Shown here: one piece after another, positions 37,101-45,742 of the stretch
Position numbering within the stretch: the first letter of the stretch is position 1
Layout of the letters: each line of letters starts with the position of its first letter
From: Eucommia ulmoides
Taxonomy: Eukaryota > Streptophyta > Magnoliopsida > Garryales > Eucommiaceae
Length of the DNA: 64,000 nucleotides
Direction of reading: 5' to 3'
Assembly: GCA_016647705.1 (NCBI GenBank)
Contig: CM028335.1
Coordinates: 12,042,905 to 12,106,904, forward strand
Position numbers and translations under genes: made by a program
Notes under the pieces: model-generated
Databases searched by the model: none
What the model was told of the DNA's origin: nothing
What the model saw: only the letters and a program-made list of their open reading frames with translations

Positions 37101-37566
37101 ACACAAACTACAAGGTGAAAATACCAATGCTGATGCACCAATTAAAAAAAAATGTTGAGTTTTCATAAGGTAAAACTCAAATTCTCGGAACTGAAATAAG
37201 CCCTCGCATTTTCACTGTCGTTGAATTATTCTACTTCCTTTATTATGTTCATTAATCAGCAAGAAAAAAAAAAGTAAATCACGAATTGAAGCCATTCTCT
37301 TAACTGTTGTTTCAGAAAGTTAGCTGAAAATGATGCATTAATATCCAACTTCCAGCACTTGCTTAACAATTTAAACCCTGTATCATTTCGTTATCAGAAA
37401 TCGGAATGTCCATTTTCCAGGGAGATCAATCAGGTGGCGGAGTCGATATAAACAACAAAGAGAAACATCAAGGATCGATGATTTGGATGGAAATAGAAAA
37501 GCATACCTGAGGGCGACGATTGTGGTGCTGCGGCAAGGCCTTCTTTATCAAACGCTTGGCGAACAT
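25127..37566 (-). CDS. Plant tomosyn / Lgl-family protein (SRO77-like), WD40 body with R-SNARE tail, 24 coding exons
   Basis: Minus-strand exons: 37507-37566, 36726-36853, 36199-36283, 35316-35369, 35057-35148, 34840-34943, 33924-33999, 32756-33215, 31593-31931, 31284-31487, 31063-31161, 30906-30978, 29695-29822, 29284-29575, 28404-28612, 28199-28323, 27983-28100, 27730-27785, 27525-27618, 27133-27310, 26575-26652, 26387-26493, 25687-25749, 25127-25234. They sum to 3330 nt, 1109 residues. The start MFAKRLIKKALPQ matches the family. Landmarks are DGRIKVVGGDNIEGLL (about 64-79), DQPIVGVLPQP, the WD-type blocks GLIILWDV and DGSVRIWDA, GLVVFYQTGAVEIR, an acidic DIDIDIDEP linker (about 993), and an R-SNARE motif at about 1054-1100 with zero-layer Arg1069 (KLLERQEKL). 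It ends KWWQI with no membrane anchor. Family members bind Q-SNAREs and regulate exocytosis. No lesion is seen, so the gene looks functional. Confidence 0.93.
25290..25628 (+). mobile_element. TRIM retrotransposon in tomosyn intron 23
   Basis: Two direct repeats, 25290-25407 and 25508-25628 (about 120 bp; start TRTTAGGTTTATCC, end ACCACCYYTACA), enclose 100 bp with no coding sequence. A primer-binding site related to initiator Met tRNA, TAGTATTAGAGTCC, lies one base past the left repeat. A purine-rich ATGGGGAGGAGA precedes the right repeat. CTCTC flanks both sides (25285-25289, 25629-25633), though the region is itself CT-rich. Orientation is opposite to the gene. Confidence 0.82.
25834..26291. 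mobile_element. MITE-like insert in tomosyn intron 22
   Basis: The left end GGTGTGTTCTAGTTTTTCTG and the right end, read inverted, GGTGTTTAGTGTTTTTGGTT are imperfect terminal inverted repeats. The interior is rich in GTTCCCAGAAA and its complement, the same vocabulary as in intron 14 and at 19.1-19.5 kb. An ACAAA is shared by the flanks, but no clean 8-bp duplication is present. Overlapping open frames on both strands are compositional. Confidence 0.5.
26660..26790. repeat. GA-rich minisatellite in tomosyn intron 20
   Basis: About three copies of a 43- to 45-bp unit of the form GAGAGAGAAAGAGAGCGCAA-AACCA-(A/T)-GAA-CTTGA lie between exon 21 and a TRIM. Confidence 0.6.
26795..27112 (-). mobile_element. 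TRIM retrotransposon in tomosyn intron 20
   Basis: Direct repeats 26795-26899 and 27023-27112 (start TGTTAGRARGTTYCAACTTA, end GATTTTAAC; the right copy has a short deletion) flank about 123 bp. Read on the minus strand, the right repeat is followed by TGTTATCATATAGC, a degraded form of the TGGTATCAGAGC primer-binding site. AGAGA flanks both ends in a GA-rich setting. No coding sequence. The right repeat ends only about 20 bp from exon 20. Confidence 0.75.
27354..27483. mobile_element. Small MITE-like insert in tomosyn intron 19
   Basis: About 130 bp bounded by TAGTGTTTGG and CCCAAACACTA, near-perfect inverted ends. The interior is AATTCCAATTCC-like. No target duplication could be confirmed. 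Confidence 0.45.
28613..29283 (-). other. Intron 14 of the tomosyn gene, GC-AG type
   Basis: The donor reads CTAG|GCAAGT, the standard consensus for the rare GC-AG class, and the acceptor is TCTGCAG. Exon 14 ends in phase 1 and exon 15 supplies the other two bases (G|AT, Asp). No GT donor nearby keeps the frame. The 671-bp intron holds a poly-A/T tract and GGGAACAGAAAT-type sequence ending in CATAAACACTAAACATG, similar to the MITE-like insert in intron 22. Confidence 0.8.
30025..30535 (-). mobile_element. TRIM retrotransposon in tomosyn intron 12
   Basis: LTRs 30025-30224 (200 bp) and 30329-30535 (207 bp) start TGTAG and end GATGTGGGATTCAACA. The 104-bp interior, read on the minus strand, begins directly after the right LTR with TGGTATCAGAGTCAGG, the canonical plant initiator-Met primer-binding site. 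Flanks GCTCA (30020-30024) and ACTCA (30536-30540) are a near-perfect 5-bp duplication. There is no gag or pol. Same orientation as the host gene. Confidence 0.92.
31991..32149 (-). mobile_element. T-tailed tRNA-derived SINE in tomosyn intron 8
   Basis: The 159-bp insert lies between perfect 15-bp repeats ACTCAACCAGTGAGG (31976-31990 and 32150-32164). On the minus strand it has TCAGTGGTTAAAGTTC (A-box like) and GGTTTTGAACCTTG (B-box like), and ends in a T run just before the duplication. A 3' T tail is a known trait of Au-type plant SINEs, so this is probably of that group. Confidence 0.85.
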
Positions 37567-38121
37567 GGCCGCTAATATCTGAAGGCTGAATTTCGGTTTT
37601 TCGACGACACCGGCACGACCTCCCTTTTGAATTGGCGAATTGGAACTCTTTCCGGCACTCTGACTCCATTAGCTTGCTCTTTGCTCTTGAATTCAACGAT
37701 AAATGCACATTTAAAATATTTCAATTTTGACCCCTAATGTTTAGACTTAGTTTTACTTTACACACTGAATATTTAATTCCAGCTCTTTATGAATTGCGTT
37801 GAAGATGTCTAATTGGCCGATTCCTACCAAATTTCCCTAGAATATGTTTAAAAAACACTCACCAAAACCTGTCATATGGACATATGATACTTTGGGACTA
37901 TTGTTATTTGTTAGAAAAAATAGTCTCGAATGCTAAATTTATTTATTAAAATTATAAATAGTGAATTTATTAATTCGATTTTTTAATATTTTTAATTTCA
38001 AAAAATTATTTTTCTACATATTTTTGTTCTTAAAATAATTTTTATAACTTTATTTTTTTAATATTATTTCTCTACAATTTTTTTTTCTATTTTTTTTCAA
38101 TTTAATATTTTCTCTATCTGT
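37567..38121. other. 5' flank of the tomosyn gene, no further gene
   Basis: The first about 150 bp are presumably the 5' UTR and promoter of the minus-strand tomosyn gene. A longer frame reading through the start codon in another phase (37430-37708) is a shadow. Beyond about 37740 the sequence is AT-rich with nothing recognisable. Confidence 0.55.
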
Positions 38122-38242
38122 AATAGGGGGTGAAACCACCCCCTGGTTGCACGGTTGTCTCACCTCATTGACAGGGGGGTCTTCACCGCTTGTCAAGGGG
38201 GTGTTTCACCCTTTCAACCAGGGGATGTTTTTCACCCCTATT
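38122..38242. repeat. 28-bp inverted repeat able to form a cruciform
   Basis: The left arm (38122-38149) begins AATAGGGGGTGAAACCACCC and the right arm (38215-38242) is its reverse complement apart from a few changes (ends TTCACCCCTATT). The spacer repeats the GGGGGTGTTTCACC theme. The block is much more GC-rich than its surroundings. A GA-rich tract (38270-38360) follows. Confidence 0.75.
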
Positions 38243-39180
38243 AAAGAGGTGAATCGGTTGCCATAAGGAGGGAGAGAGAGGGAGTTGAGCGCGCCCGCGA
38301 GAGAGAGGAAGAGAGAAAGTTGAGTGAGAGAGAGGGAGGGAGGAAGAGAGAGCGAGAGTGAGAGAAGTCAAAGAAGAAAAAAGAAAAGAAAAAAATAAAA
38401 AAAAAATGATTAAAAAAAAATGTAAAATGATAATTTTGTCCTCAAAATTCAGTTAGTTTGAACAAATTTTTTGACAGAAAGACCAAATAAAAACGTGCTA
38501 ATACATATAAGGTTTAAAATGAAACGCTCAAACAGAAAGAGACTATTTAGAAATTCGTCAATACCTAGGGGGTTTAAAATATACTTTTCATTATTATTTT
38601 TTTATGAATTTATTCTTATTAAGATCAATATTATAAATTATTATTTTCTTAACTTAATTTTTTTTTTCTTTTAGCTTTCTTTATTTCTTATTTTTTTTAA
38701 TATTAAATTTTGAAATTTTCATTTTCAATTTGATTTTTTTACCTGTTTTTTTAAATTTTATTGTTTTTAAATATTTTATTTTTCTATTTTGATTAAAAAG
38801 AAGCAAAAATTAAAAAAAAAAAGTAATAAAAAATATTAAACAGAAAATAAATCAAAAGCAAACAATTAGAAGGAAAAAAAAATAAGAAATAGAAAAAGAA
38901 AAATAAACAATAAAAAAATGAAACAATCAAATAAAATAAACATAGAACCCAAAAATAAATTAAAAAAAAACATATAAAAGAAAAACATTGAAAACATTAA
39001 ATAATATGGGGAAAAAAAAATCACAAGCACTAAATTAATAAACAAAACACAAAATAGTAAGCTAAAACCAAACAATAAGAACTCAAAAAAAAAAAAAAAA
39101 AAAAAAAAAAAAGAAAAAAAATAGAAAACAAAACCAAGAAGCATAAAATATAACACAAAATAAAATTATTTTGATTTAAT
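38243..39180. other. GA tract and extreme AT-rich DNA
   Basis: (GA)-rich 38270-38360, then mostly A/T runs, with A about 30 long near 39085-39112. Open frames are Phe/Leu-rich translations of homopolymers. No gene. Confidence 0.8.
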
Positions 39181-39199
39181 GGTAGTTATAGTTATGTAA

Positions 39200-39506
39200 A
39201 TTAAATAATTTTCGGCATTCAAATTTTGCACTTATCAAACAAACAAACAAAATTCAACACTTAAAATTTTAATTTTATCAAACAATTTTATGATATTTTC
39301 AGCACTTAAAATTTGAGCACTTAAATTTTCAGCACTTAAAAATTAAATGGTTATCAAATATACCCTTAATTTTGAACATTGTTAAATGATATTTATATTT
39401 TAAGTGATTGTTTTATTGCGTTATTAAACACATTTAATTTGATAAGTATTTAACGCATTTAATTTTAAGTGCTTAATTGCGTTATCAAACGAGGCCTTAA
39501 TTTTGA
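39200..39506. repeat. MITE-like AT-rich segment with TTATCAAACGAGGCC end
   Basis: Phrases AGCACTTAAAATTT, TTATCAAA and TTAATTTTGA recur. The right end GTTATCAAACGAGGCCTTAA resembles the ends of small plant DNA elements, but a matching inverted left end is not clear. A degraded copy of the same end, GGTTATCAAATATACCCTTAA, lies at about 39350. Confidence 0.4.
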
Positions 39507-39769
39507 CAGAAAAAAAAATTAAAAAAATAAAATAATATATATATATATATATATTATTTAATATTCAGCCAATTTTATCTCTATTTTAACCACAAACCAT
39601 AAACTTCACTTTTTTTTTTCCCATCTACGCCTTTATACAACTTTTTAAGGAGCAAACATTTTTGGCTCATTCCAAAAGTAGCATCATGTTTAATCTTCCT
39701 AGATTACCCTTTACTAGTTACAAAATTTACAGAAATGCCATTTTGCTCATTTTTTTCAAAACTCCTAAA

Positions 39770-39804
<35 letters not shown>

Positions 39805-40075
39805 TTCACTTAATTTTGTTTTTTAATAAAAATTTCAATTAATTTTTTTTCTTAAAAAATAATTTTTTTTGTAAAATATCATAAATACCCTAATTATGTT
39901 TCACTTAATTTCATTTCAATTTATTTTATAATTCCACCAAAATTTAATTCTTAATAAAAAATCACAGAAATTTATTTTTTATTCAAAATATATAACTTTT
40001 TTAAAATACACTAGAAGAAAATTAAGAAATCTCTATTGAATAACAAATTTGCTCATATCTAAACAGATCCAATGT
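39507..40075. other. AT-rich DNA with two (TA)n tracts
   Basis: (TA)n near 39535-39554 and 39775-39800. No gene or element is seen. Confidence 0.7.
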
Positions 40076-40079
40076 AAGT

Positions 40080-41370
40080 TAATATCTATTGAAAAGTACT
40101 CTAAGTGGATATCCACCTAAAGTAATCTAAGTGGATATTTACTAAAAATACTCAAAATGAAAATCACTATCAAACCAATCAGAAATTCACACACACAAAA
40201 ACAAAATTAAGAAATCTCTATTGAAGAAATCTAAGTGAAAATCTACTAAACAAATCAAGTAGAAATACGCTAAAAAATATAAAACAGAAAAATTAAAATT
40301 ATGAATTGAGACATTCAAAAACCAAATCACCATCAAACTAACCATCACCTTACCACATTCTCATGAATAAAATCCATTGAAAATCAAATGGAGAATCAAG
40401 GTTCATTACATTAAAAAAAAATGAAAAATACAAAAAATTCTACAACACTGAACATATCTCAAAATATGTCCAACTCTTGATGGCATAACCTTGTCTTCAG
40501 CTTCTGAATGATATTCTGTTGATTGAATCTTAGAATGAAGACCACTAGAGCTATGCACAAAACCACACAACACATTTCAAATTTATCCACATAAATCAAC
40601 AATTCAAAATATGAAGTATTTCTTTTAAAAAAAAAGAACCAATCAATATTTAAAAAAAAAAAAAAAATTGAAAATCCCTTTAAACATGAGCTATGCAAAA
40701 TTTTAAATGAGCAAATGGACATCCACTAAAAACTAAATATCCACTAAAAAACAATCAGTAGATACCTTTATTTAGTTAGGTTTGATAAACAATCAAACAT
40801 TTCCAATTTGTCAATGGATATCCACTCAAAATCAATCAGTAGATATCCACTAGAATCAATCAGTGGATATCCACTTACCTCTATTAGCAATGTTTGATGA
40901 ATAATAACACGAAAATGAGAAAATTAACTTTCCTTATTCAAGCTCGTGACATTTTCCCAAAACGGAAAATCCACTTAAATATGACCGAAATATACACTTG
41001 AAATTACGCAACCAGTGAATATCTACTAAAAATCAATAGTAGATATCCACTAAAAACAATAATTGAATATCTATTACACTAAATAATAATACAAACAATT
41101 GCACACAATTGATAAAACAATAAATAAATCAGCTAAATGAAATAGTTAGAACGTATTTGAATCTAACTGACTACCTTGAACAATATTAAAATTTTAATTC
41201 AATTTCATTTCTCTTCCACCGCCTCTCAAGCAACCAAACAGTTGAAATGCATAATTACCACTAGTTGTGTAATTCCACTTAAAATTACACAATCAGTGCA
41301 CATCCATTAAAAATCAATCAGCTGGTATCCACTAAAAATAATTAGTGGATATCCACTTAATTAGCTAGGT
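40080..41370. repeat. Field of GTGGATATCCACT palindromes
   Basis: At least a dozen exact or near copies of (A)GTGGATATCCACT, typically followed by AAAAATCAATCAGT, are scattered from about 40105 to 41360, densest at 40715-40740, 40815-40880, 40990-41070 and 41295-41360. The core TGGATATCCA is a perfect palindrome. The word CAATCAGT links neighbours. No protein is encoded. Confidence 0.75.
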
Positions 41371-41570
41371 TTGATGAACAATAACACAAACAATTGCACA
41401 TAGAAATTATGACAACAACAAGCAATGGATGCAAATAAATCGGCTAAATAAAATAGTTAAGAAACTATTTGAATCTAATTGGCTATCCTGAACAATATCA
41501 AAATTCTAATTCATTCTCTGTTCTAAGCAACCAAACAGTTTGAAATGCATAATCATCTCTCAAAATTCAA

Positions 41571-41580
<10 letters not shown>
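41085..41580. repeat. Diverged tandem duplication, about 300-bp period
   Basis: AACAATTGCACA ... TCNGCTAAATNAAATAGTTA ... TTTGAATCTAA ... CAACCAAACAGTT ... GAAATGCATAAT occurs at about 41090-41260 and again at 41385-41560 with several differences. Confidence 0.7.
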
Positions 41581-41624
<44 letters not shown>

Positions 41625-42160
41625 GAAAGAACAAAAAAATACCTGTAATTGTTCAAGTCCTAAGCGTTAATGGTTGCGATGAAGCGACGATCAAATAGAA
41701 CACATGGCGGTGGCACAACAACACAGATGGAACAGAGAATGGTAAGGGCAGTGGAGGTGAATCAAATCTAGGCTAGATCAAGGCTAGATCTAACCAAATC
41801 TAATTGATCTGGTTAGATCTAGCCTAGATCGGTGAAGAAAAGGATGAAAAGATAGAGGGGTGGAGAAAACGTGGAAAAGAGAGAGAGAGAGCGGCATCAG
41901 CAGTGAGGTGAGAGACGACAACCACGAACAATGAACAGAAACTTGCAGCGACGACGACGACCATAGATGGCGATGATGATGGAGACGAGTGGCGACAAAT
42001 GGAGGAGACGACGACGATGATGGATAGAATGACGATGATGATGGAGACAACGACGTGATGGCGATGACAGTGAGCTAGGACGAAGGGCGACGACGGTGAT
42101 TTAGGGCAAAGGGCGAGAGCGACGAGCATAGATTTGAGAGAGAGAGAGAAGGGGTACATT
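41581..42160. repeat. A run, GAA repeat and GACGAC/GATGATGG simple sequence
   Basis: An A run (about 41575-41602) passes into (GAA)n. After about 41870 the sequence is GA-, GACGAC- and GATGATG-rich. Ser/His-rich minus-strand frames of 86 and 111 codons are products of this composition. Nothing supports a gene. Confidence 0.65.
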
Positions 42161-42399
42161 TTGAAATAAGAAAATTTAGGGTTTTTGATATATTAAATGA
42201 ACATGGGCAAAAAATAAAAAGAAAAAAGCTTACTAACTCAGCACAGGACTTTTCAAGCCAAAATTCTTAAAATGAGAGTTTTGATCAACCTTAAAAAAGG
42301 TTGGGCCTTTAAAAGTTGTCTATCTTAGAAAAAAAGGACTTTTGGAGAAATTACTCTATATTTTTTATGGTGTCGAAAATTGACTAACACCCAAAGTTA

Positions 42400-43410
42400 G
42401 TTCAATAAGAGTCTATGTGGAGATTTTCTTCACTAAGGTGAATTTCTTGTTGGTGCACAGTGTACATTGTTCAGTGAATGGTCATCGGTCAATATATCTA
42501 GAGTCTGAACAAGTACTTGCACAAAAACCCGTCGGAATATGCCTAGAGAAGTCTCTCCGACGTGAGAGTAAGAGTTTAGAGGGAAATGAAATTCAAGTGT
42601 GTTAAGCAAGAACTCCTCTCGTACTTGGTGCACTTGTTGTCGCACTATTTATAGGAGAGAAATTATATTAGTCACACCAAATTACGACTTTGAGTATAGT
42701 CAATTAGCATAATCTGGCACGTCACCAATAAGGAAGTGCGTGGAAAGACTTACGAACATGGACCTTGTGTTTTGGCCCACTAAGAGGAGCCCATGGGCCG
42801 AACCAGAGGATCAGGAGGTTAGGCATAGCCCACGGGCATGCAGGAGCTCAATTGGTGGCTTAATGGTCCTAGTCGGTGGTCGTTTTGTGGACGCTGGACT
42901 GGAGCTCGTGGTGGAGGACACTTCAGCTCTGGTTGCTGGGCAGAGGTCAGCATGGAGTAGGTCGACAACTCCCTAGCTCTGGTCGTTTGGCAGTGATCGT
43001 CACGGGATAGGTATCATTTGATATCTCTTCGGTGAATAGGTCCAGTCAACATGCACAGTGAACACTAACTAGTCAAACGGTCTCCCTAGGGTCCCCACCT
43101 TCCCACATGTAGTGTTGTGATCAGTCCCCAAGGTGTGCCTTGCGAAGGTCCGAACCTTGGTTAGTAGGCGATGAACGACCAATGTGGTCAGCCTAATAAC
43201 CTGCTCGGTGCTCGCCAATCGGTGGTCGGTCTGAGCAGTGATTGTGGTTGAATGATCCGAGTAGTGGTTAGTGATCGATGTCCATTCAATTGTGGTTGGT
43301 CTCGCCTCTCTTGTCGAACAACGATGGGTGGTCAAAGGAGACCGCTTTGAACATCATGTTGCCATGTGTTTGTGTTGTGAATCGTTTGGGGGTGATTGGT
43401 GCAAATACCT
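42400..43410 (-). repeat. LTR-like fragment, minus orientation
   Basis: A GC-richer block with a minus-strand TATA (CTATAAATAGTGCGAC, about 42640-42655) and, further right, repeated GGTCGGT/GGTGGTCG phrases typical of a U3 region. It resembles the 1-540 segment in layout. No terminal TG/CA pair, target duplication or partner LTR could be fixed, so it may be a solo or truncated LTR. Confidence 0.35.
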
Positions 43411-43947
43411 CTCATCAATTTCATCACTGTCCTTTTTTGTATACAAATTTTTTGAACTTAAATTAGTTGAACTTTCATGTATTAATATTTTTTAGAATCA
43501 TGATCATCTTGAAAAATCTCTACAACATCATATCTAATTCTATAGATTTTGGAATGGCACCATTTTAGTGGAAACTCATCGTCATTTTTTTCTTTTAGGT
43601 AGTGTCAAACTGGTATCGTTTTTTTTAAAATGGGCTCAACTAAATATATCAATCCTCTGACTAAAAATCCTTGAAAAGGGAGATAATAGAGTTCAACTAT
43701 GAAAACAAATAGTTAATTTTAGTTGAAAAATGGATTGTTCATCAGATGGGATACTTGAAACATCAACTAGCGGATTTTGAAAATCAACTAGTGGATTAGT
43801 TTGTAGTCCACTAGCTGAGTTTAGTTGATCAACTAAAATCCACAAGTGAAGTAGTTTTGTATCCACTAGTTGATTCTTGTAAAATTTCACTCAAAAATTT
43901 AGATGAACAATTAACAGTTTAGATTTTGGGAGTGAGTGGGAAACTAT
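43411..43947. other. Intergenic, no gene seen
   Basis: Contains a short cluster of CAACTAGTGGAT / ATCCACTAG phrases (43755-43875) in both orientations, faintly similar in style to the 40-41 kb field. No coding sequence. Confidence 0.55.
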
Positions 43948-44276
43948 GGTGGCGTTTGGTTAATATATATATTTTTTTCCTAGGATGGAAGAATTTTGTT
44001 TCAATTTTATAGTATTTCGAAAATAGAAACATATTTGGTAACGACTATTATCTTGAAATTATTTCCTTTTAATTTATGAGAACAGAAATAAGAAACACGG
44101 TTGCAACATTTGTTTTTTTTTTTTTCTTTAAATGTATGGTGGCCGTTGTGGTGGTGGTGGATGGAGAGATGGTAGTGAAAATAGTTTTGTGAGAGTGAAT
44201 ATGAATCATTATCAAATTTTCAAAAAATTCAGAAAATAGTTTCAAATTACTCCTAAAATTTTGGGAACAAAATGTG

Positions 44277-45173
44277 TGTTGTAGCAGAAAATAAATAATG
44301 AACGAATTTACCGAAATTTCTTGGGATGAGTCGCGGACTAGGTCGCTATCTTTAAAATATTTCGCGGCTCTACCTAAGAACATGCAAGCAATGTAACAAC
44401 CTCGTCGGCCCCAGGATAAAATAGCCCAGAATCACCTCTATTTAGGACCTTCTTTGCACAACAGAAGACCTGAATACTAAACATCCACACACTGTTTGAA
44501 CAAACTGCTTGAAAATCGAAGTTAAAAACAAAATTGTTTTAGATGAAGAAGAAGACTGAAACTGTATTTTGATGTTTTAGATCAAGAAGAAGACTGAAGG
44601 CAATTCTATGTATCAAAACTGTGAAAAAAATCAGTATTTATAGGAGAAAAAAATTTCTAAACGTTGGAGTTTATTCTTAAAACTGAAAAAAACGTTTTAA
44701 GAAAAATAATAAACGTTTTTATTTCTTAAATGTTCAAACAGTTAAACGTAATTAAATATTTTTTTTAAACGTTTTGTTTTATTAAAAACGGTTCAAGAAA
44801 AAAACGTTTTATTAAAACGTTTAATTGTAAAAAAATAAAAATGTTTTAATTAAACTGTTTAAAAAATATATATTTTAAATAAATTTTTTCTAAAAAATAA
44901 ATAAGTTTCATCTCATCACACGCACGACGCGACACGGCACGTCCGGACGGACGGCGGCGCGCGCTCGTGTGTGGTAAACCGGTAGGGATGTAGCTCCTCT
45001 CCCCTCCAAAAAATGTGGTTACCCCTTGGGGCACACCCCAAGTGTCTCACATACCCCTAGATATCCTCCTCAATACCTCTTCTCCCAACCAATGTGGGAT
45101 AGAAGGACTAGAGAGAAAAAATATTTGACACTTTCTATAATAAAAAACAATTTAAAATTGATTTGTTTCAACA
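44277..45173 (-). repeat. 3' LTR of the copia element
   Basis: 897 bp, TGTTG...CAACA ends. By eye it differs from the partner LTR at roughly one base in ten over the first 250 bp, mostly by transitions, so the insertion is not recent. A CACGCACGACGCG-type GC-rich segment lies near 44920-44970. Confidence 0.95.
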
Positions 45174-45184
45174 ATCCCCCACTT
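45174..45184 (-). other. Polypurine tract of the copia element
   Basis: Read on the minus strand, AAGTGGGGGAT directly abuts the start of the 3' LTR, as expected for the plus-strand DNA primer. Confidence 0.85.
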
Positions 45185-45742
45185 GAATTTTTAAAAACAA
45201 TTTTTCATCGAGCAGTATAATTCAATATAAGATTGTGCATAAGAAAAGGTGTCTATCGACTTGAATTTTTACATAGTAAAAATGCTTTAGATTATATTAG
45301 AGTAACTCTTAGTTTTGAACTCTATCTCTAACAATATTACACACACAACCCTATCAGGGTGTAATCCAAAAGCCCGTGATTTACGGCCATGCACGTGTAT
45401 CCCAATATAGTGAATGCTCTAGAGAAGTTTGCCCAAAATTCTATAGGAAGCGGTTACACTTCCACATTCACATAGGTGAATCTATCAAGAGTACTCCTGT
45501 AGCTAGGTACTCCACTCCTAATAGAGTATAGGTCTCATTAATAGTTAAAAAAAAAAAAAAAAAAAACTCAACCTTCTATTGCTTTAGGATATCATACTTC
45601 AAACAACACATTTATAAAATAGAACTCAATTTTATTATTATAGCTGATTTTTCTCATATCACTTCATAAGTTGTTATTACTCTTTGAACCTATTTCTTGG
45701 GATCTTTAGTCTATAGGTTAGGTTTCCCTTACAAGTGACTCG

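Noticed and set aside
37430..37708. 92-residue frame at the tomosyn 5' end
   Set aside because: Wrong phase; the MFAKRL start at 37566 joins in phase to exon 2 and matches the family.
38866..39156. 96-residue Phe-rich protein
   Set aside because: Pure translation of A/T homopolymers.
41790..42159. Ser/His-rich minus-strand proteins of 86 and 111 residues
   Set aside because: They overlap in different frames over GACGAC/GATGATGG simple sequence, so the openness is compositional.
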